A stretch of DNA of 64,000 nucleotides from contig JAOYTL010000020.1 of assembly GCA_025846845.1 (NCBI GenBank), positions 1 to 64,000 of the forward strand. The letters are read 5' to 3'. This DNA comes from Alloboseaceae bacterium BT-24-1 (GTDB lineage Bacteria; Pseudomonadota; Alphaproteobacteria; Rhizobiales; Beijerinckiaceae). The notes beneath the pieces are model-generated. The model saw only the letters and a list, made by a program, of their open reading frames with translations. It made no database searches and was not told where the DNA came from. Positions 8,829 through 19,202 of this stretch are shown piece by piece. The number at the start of each line of letters is the position of its first letter. Position 1 is the first letter of the stretch. Made by a program: the position numbers and the translations under genes.

Positions 8829-8841
8829 CAAGATGCTCCGT

Positions 8842-9339
8842 TCATGTGGCGGCTCGATCCGGCGTCCGGTTCACCATCGGCAGGGCGGCCAGCAGCGTCA
8901 GCGCCACGCCGAAGGTCAACGCTATGTCGGCGCCGTTGAAGGTCGGCCAGTGCCAGTCGCCCCAGTGCAGGTCGAGGAAATCGGTGACCGCGCCCTGACG
9001 CCAGCGGTCGATCGCGTTGCCGAAGGCCCCGCCCGCCATCAGCGCAAGGCCGATACGCTCCAAGCGATGCCCGGCAAACGTCGCCCAGGCCAACAGGCCG
9101 AAGCCGGCTGCGAACTTGAACAGCCCGAGCAGGCCAGGCCAGGCTTCCAGCGTGTCGCGGAACAGGCCGAAACTGACCCCGGTGTTGAAGCCGAGGCGCA
9201 GATTGAGGAAGGGCGTTAGCGTGATAGGCTCGGGCGGGTTCAGCACGATCTCCAGCATCAGCCATTTGCTGGCTTGATCGAGCCCGAAAGCGGCGAGCGC
9301 AACCGCAGTTGCGGAAGCAAGCCTGCGCGACCAGCTCAT
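8842..9339 (-). CDS. lspA: Lipoprotein signal peptidase (SPase II), metal-operon type
   Basis: A 165-residue aspartic membrane protease with four predicted membrane segments. The family's conserved blocks are present: FGLDQASKW, FNTGVSFGLF, GGAFGNAIDRW and FNGADIAL; the two catalytic aspartates are those of DRW and AD. Housekeeping LspA removes lipoprotein signal peptides. Here the gene sits inside a P1B ATPase/CDF operon, as pbrC does in lead-resistance operons, so it is likely a resistance-associated copy. Its start overlaps the upstream methyltransferase gene by four bases. Confidence 0.88.
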   Translation of the reverse strand: MSWSRRLASATAVALAAFGLDQASKWLMLEIVLNPPEPITLTPFLNLRLGFNTGVSFGLFRDTLEAWPGLLGLFKFAAGFGLLAWATFAGHRLERIGLALMAGGAFGNAIDRWRQGAVTDFLDLHWGDWHWPTFNGADIALTFGVALTLLAALPMVNRTPDRAAT

Positions 9340-9965
9340 GCCACCTCTCCCACTGCGCCGCCGCTGACGCCGAGCCAGCGCCGGACGCGGGCCTTGTAAG
9401 CGAGATAGGGCTCGCCGAGCGAAGCGGCGAGCACGCGCTCCTCGATCGCGACCTGCAGCCTGATCGCAAGCAGCAGCGCCAGTGTCAGCGCGACCTGGAC
9501 GAGGCTCGGTAGGACGATGAACAGCCCGATGAAGAGCAGGGCCTGACCGACGAAGACCGGGTTGCGCGAGATCGCGAAGGGGCCACCGTCGACGATCGCG
9601 CCCTGCTCGCCCTCGGCGGCGCCGATGCGCCAGGAGGTGCCCATATAGCGCTGCGACAGCAGCGCAACGCAGGCGCCGATGACGACGAGCAGATGGCCGA
9701 GGACATCGAACCAGGGTCCGTCCAGCGCCACCATCAGCGGATCGCCCTTCAGCGGATTGCCGAAGGCGGCGAGCCAGAGCGGCCAGAGCGCGGCGCCGAC
9801 AAAGGCGAGGCGGAAGAGCGACGCGGGCAAGGTCTGCTTCTCCTTGCCCTTGCCGAAGAGCCAGACCGAGCGGCCGGCTTCCTTCGCCAGTATCGCCGAC
9901 ATGGCGAGGAAGCTGATGACGTAAACGACGGCCATCAGATAGCTCGCGATCTCCATGCCGGACAT
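9336..9965 (-). CDS. Integral membrane methyltransferase, isoprenylcysteine carboxyl methyltransferase (ICMT) family
   Basis: A 209-residue multi-pass membrane protein. The C-terminal half holds the ICMT/PEMT-type SAM-binding pattern: GPFAISRNPVFVGQALLFIG followed by a final membrane segment and VAIEERVLAASLGEPYLAYK. The substrate in bacteria is unknown. It lies 11 bases behind the P1B ATPase gene and overlaps lspA by four bases, so it is firmly part of the metal operon. ICMT-like genes recur in such operons of alphaproteobacteria, but I know of no settled role for them. Confidence 0.8.
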   Translation of the reverse strand: MSGMEIASYLMAVVYVISFLAMSAILAKEAGRSVWLFGKGKEKQTLPASLFRLAFVGAALWPLWLAAFGNPLKGDPLMVALDGPWFDVLGHLLVVIGACVALLSQRYMGTSWRIGAAEGEQGAIVDGGPFAISRNPVFVGQALLFIGLFIVLPSLVQVALTLALLLAIRLQVAIEERVLAASLGEPYLAYKARVRRWLGVSGGAVGEVA

Positions 9966-9976
9966 CGATGGCCTCC

Positions 9977-12331
<2,355 letters not shown>

Positions 12332-12365
12332 GCTCTCGTCTCCGCTTGACAGCGTTGCGGGACCA

Positions 12366-12398
12366 CCTACCTACAACCTGTAGCCACTACAGCTTCAA
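12366..12398 (-). promoter_or_regulatory. PbrR/CadR-type MerR promoter-operator for the Zn/Cd/Pb operon
   Basis: Reading leftward: a -35 TTGAAG (12398-12393), then the perfect dyad CTGTAG-3-CTACAG (12392-12378), then a weak -10 around TAGGTA (12373-12368), giving a spacer of about 19 bases. An over-long spacer with a dyad inside it is the hallmark of MerR-family promoters, and the arm sequence matches the ZntR/CadR/PbrR class. It lies between the ATPase and regulator genes and can serve both. Confidence 0.85.
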
Positions 12399-12409
12399 GA
12401 GGAAAAATC

Positions 12410-12856
12410 ATGCGGCCGGCGAAAACCCTTGAGCGCGTGGTGCCGATCGGGACGCTGGCCGAGCGGACCGGGGTCAAGGTCGAGACCATCCGCTATTATG
12501 AGCAGGTCGGCCTGCTGCCGGAGCCGGAGCGCTCCGAGGGCAACCAGCGCCGCTATGGCCGCGCCCATGTCGAACGGCTCGCCTTCATCAAGCATGCGCG
12601 CGATCTCGGCTTCGCCGTCGAGAGCATCCGTACCTTGCTGCGGCTTTCGGACACACCCGGCATGGCCTGCGACGAAGCGCATGCGATCGCGGCCGAGCAT
12701 CTCGATGAAGTCCGCGACAAGATCGCGCGTTTGCGCTCGCTCGAAGCCGAACTTGCCCGGATCGCAACGGTTTGCTCGGGTGGGGTCGCCGCCAGCGACT
12801 GCGCCGTGATCGAGGCGCTGGCCGATCACAGCCATTGCGAGCACCACGGCCACTGA
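12410..12856 (+). CDS. cadR: MerR-family metal-sensing regulator, PbrR/CadR/ZntR type
   Basis: A 148-residue MerR regulator. The winged HTH is at residues 8-75 (VETIRYYEQVGLL) and a dimer helix follows. Metal ligands of the divalent-metal class are visible: the cysteine in MACDEAH (about residue 86; copper sensors have Ser here), the pair in VCSGGVAASDC, and a C-terminal CEHHGH tail as in CadR/PbrR. It would twist the promoter to activate the divergent ATPase operon on binding Cd, Pb or Zn. The metal preference is not decided by sequence alone. Confidence 0.9.
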   Translation: MRPAKTLERVVPIGTLAERTGVKVETIRYYEQVGLLPEPERSEGNQRRYGRAHVERLAFIKHARDLGFAVESIRTLLRLSDTPGMACDEAHAIAAEHLDEVRDKIARLRSLEAELARIATVCSGGVAASDCAVIEALADHSHCEHHGH

Positions 12857-12917
12857 GACACTGACGTAAATTGACCCTGCCGGCAGCCATGCTATCGAAG
12901 TCGCAGGAGGGCTGATT

Positions 12918-13313
12918 TTGTCCGCAGGACGCCGCAAAGCAGGGACGAGACGCTGGGTCGCGCTGGCCGCGGCCTATCTCGTCGTGCTCCAGGCGATCTT
13001 CGCCGGCCTTGCCTCCGGCGCCAATGCGGCGAGCTTCAGCCTAGACCGGTCGCTGGCGATGACGCTCTGCGCCGGCGGCGATCAGCCGATGAGCCAGAGC
13101 GATGGCGCTGCGGCGACGCACGAGCTGATGACCTGCTGCATGCTCGGCTGCGCCTTCTCCGGCGCGGGCGCGCCCGCCGCTCCGGCCTCGTTCCTGCCGG
13201 TCGTCCATCGCCCGGCCGATCTCGTCGCCTTCCAGCAGCGGCTCGACCTGCCATCCGGCTTCGTCGCCCGACGTTCCCCGGCCAATCCACGCGCGCCGCC
13301 AACCGATCTTTGA
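12918..13313 (+). CDS. Small Cys-containing exported or membrane protein, DUF2946-like
   Basis: A 131-residue protein of unknown function. A TTG codon at 12918 is taken as the start because GCAGGAGGG lies 6-7 bases before it and a hydrophobic segment (about residues 13-37) follows. The middle has LCAGG and the cluster MTCCMLGC, three cysteines within six residues, which is plausible for metal binding. Size, layout and position next to a YcnI/CopCD operon are like DUF2946 proteins, so a copper-related periplasmic role is likely but not proven. Confidence 0.6.
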   Translation: MSAGRRKAGTRRWVALAAAYLVVLQAIFAGLASGANAASFSLDRSLAMTLCAGGDQPMSQSDGAAATHELMTCCMLGCAFSGAGAPAAPASFLPVVHRPADLVAFQQRLDLPSGFVARRSPANPRAPPTDL

Positions 13314-13493
13314 GCTGAGTGCACCCCCGCGCGATGCGCCGGGTCCGGCATCACCCTGACGGCTGCTAGCGGCCTTCCCCATCCCATTCGCTCGCAACGG
13401 CAACCTGCCGGATCGCGCGCGCTTCCCGAACCCCAGCCGCCCAGAGCGGCTGCGCCGGCCGTGCTGGCGCCCATTCCGCAGGAAATCCTGACG

Positions 13494-14012
13494 ATGAAAT
13501 CGCTTTCGCTCGCCGCCCTCGTCGCGGCTTTCGCCGCCGGCCCGGCCCTCGCCCATGTCACGCTCGAGACCCAGCAGGCCCCGGTCGGCTCGACCTACAA
13601 GGCCGTGCTGCGCGTGCCGCATGGCTGCAAGGGCGCAGCCACGACCAAGGTCCGCGTCCGCATCCCGGAAGGCGTGATCGCGGTCAAGCCGATGCCCAAG
13701 CCCGGCTGGACGCTGGAGACGACCAAGGGCAAGTACGAGAAGCCTTACGACTATTACGGCACGCCGACGGCCGAGGGCGTCACCGAAGTCAGCTGGAGCG
13801 GCGGCAAGCTGCTCGATGAGCACTATGACGAGTTCGTCCTGCGCGGCTACCTCACCGCCGACCTCAAGCCGGAGACCACGCTCTACGTCCCGGTCGTGCA
13901 GGAATGCGAGGGCGGCTCGGTCGAGCGCTGGATCGAGATTCCGGCGGCCGGCAAGTCGTCGGATGATTATAAATTCCCGGCGCCCGGCCTGAAGCTCCTG
14001 CCGAAGAAGTGA
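13494..14012 (+). CDS. ycnI: YcnI-like copper-binding periplasmic protein (DUF1775)
   Basis: A 172-residue secreted protein. After a signal peptide ending ALA, the mature chain starts HVTLE, which supplies the N-terminal histidine used for copper by YcnI; the tryptophan of VERWIEI matches the conserved Trp near that site. The start at 13494 is chosen because the signal peptide (MKSLSLAALVAAFAAG) begins there. It is followed by a hairpin and then the CopC-CopD fusion, so the two act in one periplasmic copper pathway. Confidence 0.87.
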   Translation: MKSLSLAALVAAFAAGPALAHVTLETQQAPVGSTYKAVLRVPHGCKGAATTKVRVRIPEGVIAVKPMPKPGWTLETTKGKYEKPYDYYGTPTAEGVTEVSWSGGKLLDEHYDEFVLRGYLTADLKPETTLYVPVVQECEGGSVERWIEIPAAGKSSDDYKFPAPGLKLLPKK

Positions 14013-14018
14013 GCGAGC

Positions 14019-14044
14019 GCGGCCGGGTATTCGCGCCCGGCCGC
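14019..14044 (+). other. Perfect GC-rich hairpin between ycnI and copCD
   Basis: GCGGCCGGG (14019-14027) pairs exactly with CCCGGCCGC (14036-14044) around an eight-base loop. It ends nine bases before the copCD ATG and has no T-run, so it more likely tunes translation or transcript stability than ends transcription. Confidence 0.55.
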
Positions 14045-14053
14045 CTTACCGCC

Positions 14054-15640
14054 ATGACCCGACAGCTCCGCCTCGTCCTCATCCTGCTCGGCCTCGCCAT
14101 CGCCTTGCTCACAACGGCGGGGCAGGCGCTGGCGCATGCCGCGCTGACCAAGACCGTCCCGGCCGACGGCGCGGTAATCGCTGCCGCGCCAGCCGAATTC
14201 AGCCTGAGCTTCAGTGAGCCGGTCTCGCCGCTGGTGCTGAAACTGATAGCCCCCGACGGAACCGCCCGTCCGCTCACGCGCTTCACGCTCTCGGACCGAA
14301 CGCTTTCGATCGAGCCACCCGCCGATCTCGGCCACGGCACGCATGTACTGAGCTGGCGCGTCATCTCGGAGGACGGCCATCCGGTCGGCGGCTCGGTGCT
14401 GTTCTCGATCGGTGCGCCCAGTGCGGCACCAGCGGTGACGACGCAAAGCGAACCGGCCGTGCGTTTCATGCTCTGGCTCGGCAAGCTCGGGCTCTATCTC
14501 AGCCTCGCCTTCGGCATTGGCGGCACCGCCTTCATCGTCTGGGTCGCGCCTTTGCCCGCCGCCGCGCGACAGCCGATCGCAGGTTTTCTCGCGCTCGGGC
14601 TTCTGTCCCTACCGGTTGCGCTCGCGGCGCAGGGGCTCGACGCGCTGGCGCTTCCGCCCTCCGGCGCCTTGCAAGCGGCCGCCTGGCAAGCGGCGGTCGC
14701 GAGCAGCTTTAGCCGCACCGCTCTGGTCGCAGCCTTCGCCCTGCTCGCAGCACTCTCGGCTTTGGTCGCGCCCGGTACGATCGGCCGCATGCTGGCATTC
14801 GCCGGCTGGCTCGGCCTCGGCCTCGCTCTCGCCGCGAGCGGCCATGCCAGCGCAGCCGCGCCGCAATTGCTGATGCGCCCGGCCGTCTTCCTGCATGCGG
14901 TCGCCCTGGCTGGCTGGGCCGGCGCGCTGATGCCCCTCGCCTTGGCGCTGCGCGAGCCTGCGGGAGCGGTTGCGCTGACACGGTTCTCCGCACGCATCCC
15001 GTATCTGCTGATTGCGCTCCTGCTCAGCGGCACAATCCTCGCCATCGTGCAGGTCGAGCGGCCGCAGGCGCTGCTCGAAACCGCCTATGGCAATGTCCTC
15101 CTCACCAAGCTCGGGCTCGTCGCGATCCTGTTCGGGCTCGCAAGCTTCAACCGCTACCGGCTGACGGCAAAGGCCGCATCGGGACAGATTGCCGGATCGA
15201 GGCAGCTGCGCCGGGTTGTTGCCACCGAGATTGTCGTGGTGCTCGCCATTCTCGGGACGGCTGCGCTCTGGCGTTTCACGCCGCCGCCGCGCGCGCTCAC
15301 CGCGGCCGCAGCGCAGCCGGCGAGCGTCCATATCCACACCGAGAAGGCGATGGCCGATGTCAGCGTGACGCCGGGCCGGGTCGGCCCCGTGACGATCTCC
15401 ATCTCGCTGCTGAATGGCGAGTTCGGCCCGCTCAATGCCAAGGAACTTCGCCTGTCGCTTGCCAATCCCGCCGCCGGCATCGAGCCGATCGAACGGCAGG
15501 CCATCCGACAGCCGGACAGCGACTGGCAGGTCAGCGACCTGACGCTTCCCGTCGCCGGACGCTGGACTATCGAGCTCGAGATCCTGGTCTCGGATTTCGA
15601 GATGATCCGCCTCAGGGAGACCGTGGAGATCAGGCCATGA
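14054..15640 (+). CDS. copCD: CopC-CopD fusion, copper resistance/uptake protein
   Basis: A 528-residue fusion. A signal peptide ends at ALA and the mature protein begins HAALTKTVPADG, the copper-binding histidine start of CopC; the CopC beta-sandwich runs to about residue 125 (EDGHPVGGSV). A CopD membrane domain of about eight segments follows (residues 140-430), then a soluble C-terminal domain (440-528) of the YtkA-like kind seen in such fusions. It moves or holds copper at the inner membrane. The ATG at 14054 is preferred over 14009 because the signal peptide follows directly. The next gene overlaps by four bases. Confidence 0.88.
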   Translation: MTRQLRLVLILLGLAIALLTTAGQALAHAALTKTVPADGAVIAAAPAEFSLSFSEPVSPLVLKLIAPDGTARPLTRFTLSDRTLSIEPPADLGHGTHVLSWRVISEDGHPVGGSVLFSIGAPSAAPAVTTQSEPAVRFMLWLGKLGLYLSLAFGIGGTAFIVWVAPLPAAARQPIAGFLALGLLSLPVALAAQGLDALALPPSGALQAAAWQAAVASSFSRTALVAAFALLAALSALVAPGTIGRMLAFAGWLGLGLALAASGHASAAAPQLLMRPAVFLHAVALAGWAGALMPLALALREPAGAVALTRFSARIPYLLIALLLSGTILAIVQVERPQALLETAYGNVLLTKLGLVAILFGLASFNRYRLTAKAASGQIAGSRQLRRVVATEIVVVLAILGTAALWRFTPPPRALTAAAAQPASVHIHTEKAMADVSVTPGRVGPVTISISLLNGEFGPLNAKELRLSLANPAAGIEPIERQAIRQPDSDWQVSDLTLPVAGRWTIELEILVSDFEMIRLRETVEIRP

Positions 15641-16434
15641 CGAGCGAGATCACAAGGCGCGACTGGACGGGATTGGCGGCGACCGGCGCGCTATCCGGAC
15701 TGCTCGCCGGGCTTCCGCAAACCACGTTGGCCCAGCCTGCGGGAACGAGCGCTCCTCGGATCGCGATGCTGGTGCATCCCGACATGGTGATGCTCGATCT
15801 GATCGGCCCGCTGACCGTGTTCTCGCTGCTGCGGGCAGAGCTGCACCTCGTCTGGAAGGATCGGCAACCGGTCCCGAACGATCTCGGGCTGCCGGTTACG
15901 CCGAGCACCAGCTATGCCGACTGCCCGGCAGAGCTCGATGTCCTGTTCATCCCCGGCGGGCTGAAAGGTAGCGTCGCCCTGATGGAGGATGCTGAAACAC
16001 TCGCCTTCCTCGCCGATCGCGGCGCCCGGGCTCGCTATGTCACCGCGGTCTGCACAGGCTCGCTGCTGCTCGGCGCGGCCGGGCTGCTCAAGGGCTATCG
16101 CGCCACCGGCCACTGGTACATCCGCGACCTCTTGGCATTGATGGGCGCGAGCGTCGAGCACAGCCGCGTCGTCACTGACCGCAACCGCATCACCGGCGGC
16201 GGCGTCACCGCCGGGATCGATTTCGGCCTGACGGTCGCCGCCAAGCTGCGCGACGAGGAGACGGCGCGCCTGATCCAGCTCGTGCTGGAATATGATCCGC
16301 AGCCGCCTTTCGACGCCGGCTCGCCCGAGCGTGCCGGCGCCAAGCTCACCGGCGACGTGCTCTCGCGGCGCAAGCCCCTGATCGACGCTGCCCGCCGCAA
16401 TGCCGAACTCGCCAAGACCCGCCTCTCCCTTTGA
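15637..16434 (+). CDS. Exported DJ-1/PfpI-family protein, isonitrile hydratase-like
   Basis: A 265-residue class I glutamine-amidotransferase-like protein of the DJ-1/PfpI superfamily. The nucleophile elbow is VCTGSLLLGAAGLL (Cys about residue 140), preceded by LFIPGG; GGGVTAGIDFGL matches the isonitrile hydratase (InhA) group. An N-terminal ITRRDWTGLA and a hydrophobic stretch ending LAQ look like a Tat signal, unusual for this mostly cytoplasmic family. It overlaps copCD by four bases (ATGA) and precedes PCuAC, so it is translated with the copper operon. Its substrate is unknown. Confidence 0.8.
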   Translation: MTSEITRRDWTGLAATGALSGLLAGLPQTTLAQPAGTSAPRIAMLVHPDMVMLDLIGPLTVFSLLRAELHLVWKDRQPVPNDLGLPVTPSTSYADCPAELDVLFIPGGLKGSVALMEDAETLAFLADRGARARYVTAVCTGSLLLGAAGLLKGYRATGHWYIRDLLALMGASVEHSRVVTDRNRITGGGVTAGIDFGLTVAAKLRDEETARLIQLVLEYDPQPPFDAGSPERAGAKLTGDVLSRRKPLIDAARRNAELAKTRLSL

Positions 16435-16453
16435 TTACGCAAGGAGCCTCGAC

Positions 16454-16933
16454 ATGATCACGTTTCGCCTCGCCCTCACCGCTGCCGCCCTCGCCCTGAG
16501 CTGTAGCGTGGCCCTCGCGCAGGACTACACGGCCGGCCCGCTCAAGATCGAACAGCCCTGGACCCGCGCAACGCCGGCCGGCGCCAAGGTCGCCGGCGGC
16601 TATGTCGCGGTCACCAATACCGGCGCCACGCCCGACCGCCTGCTCGGCGGCAGCAGCGAGATCGCCGGCAAGGTCGAGATCCACGAGATGGCGGTCAACA
16701 ACGGCGTGATGACCATGCGCGGCCTGCCCGAGGGCGTCGAGCTCAAGCCCGGCGCCAAGCTCGAGCTCAAGCCCGGCGGCTACCACATCATGTTCATGGA
16801 TCTGAAGCGCCAGCTCAAGGAAGGCGAAAAGGTCAAGGGCACGCTGACCTTCGAGAAGGCCGGTCCGGTTCCGGTCGAGTTCTCCGTGCAGTCGGTCGGC
16901 GCCCGCGCCCCGGCCGAGGCTCACAAGCACTAA
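16454..16933 (+). CDS. PCuAC-type periplasmic copper chaperone
   Basis: A 159-residue secreted protein. A signal peptide (ending ALAQ) precedes a cupredoxin-like domain with the copper site of PCuAC: HEM and a downstream methionine (HEMAVNNGVMTM), then HIM in GGYHIMFMD. A His-containing tail (EAHKH) closes the chain. PCuAC hands Cu(I) to cytochrome oxidase or to SCO proteins, and a SCO gene is present at 4.8 kb. AAGGAG (16441-16446) fixes the ATG at 16454. It is the last gene of the copper operon, directly before a strong terminator. Confidence 0.9.
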   Translation: MITFRLALTAAALALSCSVALAQDYTAGPLKIEQPWTRATPAGAKVAGGYVAVTNTGATPDRLLGGSSEIAGKVEIHEMAVNNGVMTMRGLPEGVELKPGAKLELKPGGYHIMFMDLKRQLKEGEKVKGTLTFEKAGPVPVEFSVQSVGARAPAEAHKH

Positions 16934-16962
16934 CCACGACCAACTGCTGCTGAACCACCAAA

Positions 16963-16991
16963 GCCGCCGGGCATCTGCCCGGCGGCTTTTT
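16963..16991 (+). terminator. Intrinsic terminator of the copper operon
   Basis: A perfect ten-base stem (GCCGCCGGGC / GCCCGGCGGC) around a four-base loop is followed directly by five T residues. It closes the rightward copper operon. Confidence 0.92.
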
Positions 16992-17020
16992 CATGCGCGC
17001 TTGACGATTCCGGCATCGAC

Positions 17021-17073
17021 AAGTACGGTCCATATTAGAAAACAAATGATCCATAATATGGATCGACAGGAGG
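17021..17073 (+). promoter_or_regulatory. Operator palindrome and ribosome site of the sugar-acid operon
   Basis: A perfect 17-base palindrome GATCCATAATATGGATC lies at 17048-17064, with a degenerate half-copy (TCCATATTAG) at 17029-17038. ACAGGAGGA (17066-17073) follows directly, so a bound protein would block the start of the first gene. Palindromes of this size suit IclR-family dimers, and the operon encodes an IclR-lactonase fusion; that link is inference. A possible -35 TTGACG lies at 17001. Confidence 0.65.
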
Positions 17074-17079
17074 AACGCA

Positions 17080-18006
17080 GTGCTGCAGGGCATGCTGCCG
17101 GTGCTACCGACGCCGTTCACGGCGGCAGGGGCGATCGATCCCGACGCAATGGCGGGGATCGTCGACTTCGCGCTCGCCTGCGGCGTCGACGGCGTGGTGT
17201 TCCCGGGTTTCGCCAGCGAGGTCGACGAGCTTTCGGCAGCGGAGCGGACAGCGCTGCTCAAGGTCGTGGTCAATCGTATCGCCGGGCGGGTGCCGATCGT
17301 TGCCGGGGCGAGCGCGCCGACTGCGCTCGAGGCGATCTCGCATTGCCACGAGGCCCTCGCCAACGGCATCGGCCATGTGATGATCCAGGCGCCGAAGAGC
17401 GTCGGCACCACGACGGACGCGGTCTCGGCCTTCTATCGCGAGATCGCCGCCGCCGTGCCCGGCATCGAGATCGTGCTGCAGAACGCACCGGCGCCGCGCG
17501 GCTCCGACCTCAAGCCCGAAGCGATCCTCCAGATTGTCCGCGACAATCCGGCGATCACCTATGTCAAAGAAGAAACGCTGCCGTCGGGTCTTGCCATCTC
17601 GGCGATCGCGGCCGGAAAGCCGGCGCATCTGAAGGGCGTGATCGGCGGCGGCGGGGCGCGCTATCTGATCGACGAATACAATCGCGGCGCCTGCGGTGCG
17701 ATGCCGGCGGTCGAACTCGCCGATATCCATGTCGCCATGGACCGCGCCTATCGCGGTGGCGATATCGCCCGCGCGCGCGATCTCTATATGCGCACGCTGC
17801 CGCTGCTGGTGATCCAGTTCAATTTCCGCATGGCCTTCACCAAGCACGTGCTGACGCGGCGCGGCGTGCTGACCAACCAGGTCGTGCGCGCAAAGGTGCC
17901 GCCGATGGACGCCCAGGATGTCGCCGAGATCGACGCTTGGCTTGACCTCTGTGCCGACCTGATGACGGCCGAAGCCCGCCAGCCTGCCCTCGCCGGAGGC
18001 GCGTGA
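17080..18006 (+). CDS. Dihydrodipicolinate synthase/N-acetylneuraminate lyase family protein
   Basis: A 308-residue class I aldolase-like TIM barrel. The Schiff-base lysine is in TYVKEET (about residue 165). The tyrosine normally found in the YNxP loop is replaced: the sequence reads VLQNAPAPRG, so Gln stands where DapA has its catalytic Tyr. It is therefore not DapA itself. In this operon it most likely cleaves or dehydrates a 2-keto-3-deoxy sugar acid. The start is GTG at 17080, fixed by ACAGGAGGA seven bases upstream. Its stop overlaps the next start (TGATG). Confidence 0.82.
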   Translation: MLQGMLPVLPTPFTAAGAIDPDAMAGIVDFALACGVDGVVFPGFASEVDELSAAERTALLKVVVNRIAGRVPIVAGASAPTALEAISHCHEALANGIGHVMIQAPKSVGTTTDAVSAFYREIAAAVPGIEIVLQNAPAPRGSDLKPEAILQIVRDNPAITYVKEETLPSGLAISAIAAGKPAHLKGVIGGGGARYLIDEYNRGACGAMPAVELADIHVAMDRAYRGGDIARARDLYMRTLPLLVIQFNFRMAFTKHVLTRRGVLTNQVVRAKVPPMDAQDVAEIDAWLDLCADLMTAEARQPALAGGA

Positions 18007-19175
18007 TGGCTGAGCGCGTCGCCCGTGTCGAGGTCTTCTCGATCACCATCCCGCGCGAGACGCCCTATCTCGGCGCGCTGCGCGAAGGCGAGCGCATCAA
18101 CGATCACGGCTACATCGTCCGCAAGGGCAACCGCACGGTCTATCCGACGGTCGACCGCACCGTGGTGGTCAGGATCGAGACGGCTGATGGCGCGGTCGGC
18201 TGGGGCGAGACCTATGGCATCGTCGCGCCCGGCGCCGCGATGGCGATCATCGACGACCTGCTCGGCCCCTTCGTCGTCGGGCGCGACCCGCGCGACGTCA
18301 GCGTCATCCATGACGATCTCTATGACCTGATGCGGGTGCGCGGCTACACCGGCGGCTTCTATCTTGACGCACTCGCCGCGATCGACATCGCGCTCTGGGA
18401 CCTCTGCGGCAAGCTCTCCGGCCTGCCGCTGGTCAAGCTGCTCGGCGGGCAGAAGCATGAACATTTGCCGGCTTACATTTCTGGCCTACCGAAGCCGACG
18501 CGGACGGAGCGGGCCGAATTCGCAGCGGAATGGCAGGCGAAGGGCTTCGACAGCTTCAAATTCGCCGCGCCGGTCGCCGATGACGGCAATGTCGCGGAAA
18601 TCAGGACGCTACGCGAGCGGCTCGGTCCGCAGGCGCGCATCGCCTGCGACATGCACTGGGTCCATACTGGCGAAGAGGCCGTCGCGGCGATCCGAGCTAT
18701 GGAGCCCTTTGATCTCTGGTTCGCCGAGGCGCCGGTGAAGCCGGAGGATCTCGACGGCCTTGCTCATGTCGCCGCGAAAGTCTCGACGCCTGTCGCAGCC
18801 GGCGAGGAATGGCGCACGGTCTATGACCTCGTGCCGCGCGTCGCGCGCCGGGCCTGCGCGATCGTGCAGCCGGAGATGGGCCATAAGGGCGTGACCGAGT
18901 TCATGCGTATCGGGCTTTATGCGCAGGCACATCACCTACGGGTCATCCCACACGCCACGATCGGCATCGGCCTGTTCCTGGCGGCGAGCCTGCATGCGTC
19001 CTCGGCGCTCGCCGCGGTCGAATGCCACGAGTTCCAGCATTCGATCTTCGAGCCGAACCGGCGGCTGCTCCTTGGCGACATGGATTGCAGCGACGGCTTC
19101 TACCGTTTGCCGAGCGGGCCCGGCCTCGGGGTCGAGCCATCGAAAGAAGCGCTCAAGCTGCTGAAGCGGCTGTAG
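18006..19175 (+). CDS. Mandelate racemase/muconate lactonizing enzyme family, sugar-acid dehydratase-like
   Basis: An enolase-superfamily protein of 389 residues. The N-terminal capping domain is followed by a barrel with metal ligands in CDMHW (Asp, about residue 217), AEAPVKPED (Glu) and AGEEW (Glu). The D-x-H pattern and the histidine in VIPHATIG are those of acid-sugar dehydratases (gluconate/galactonate group), which make 2-keto-3-deoxy acids. SFKFA supplies the barrel lysine. It follows the DapA-family lyase in a TGATG overlap, which fits dehydration followed by cleavage of the same compound. Confidence 0.85.
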   Translation: MAERVARVEVFSITIPRETPYLGALREGERINDHGYIVRKGNRTVYPTVDRTVVVRIETADGAVGWGETYGIVAPGAAMAIIDDLLGPFVVGRDPRDVSVIHDDLYDLMRVRGYTGGFYLDALAAIDIALWDLCGKLSGLPLVKLLGGQKHEHLPAYISGLPKPTRTERAEFAAEWQAKGFDSFKFAAPVADDGNVAEIRTLRERLGPQARIACDMHWVHTGEEAVAAIRAMEPFDLWFAEAPVKPEDLDGLAHVAAKVSTPVAAGEEWRTVYDLVPRVARRACAIVQPEMGHKGVTEFMRIGLYAQAHHLRVIPHATIGIGLFLAASLHASSALAAVECHEFQHSIFEPNRRLLLGDMDCSDGFYRLPSGPGLGVEPSKEALKLLKRL

Positions 19176-19202
19176 CGACAACAACCAAGGGAGGAGGAGA
19201 CC

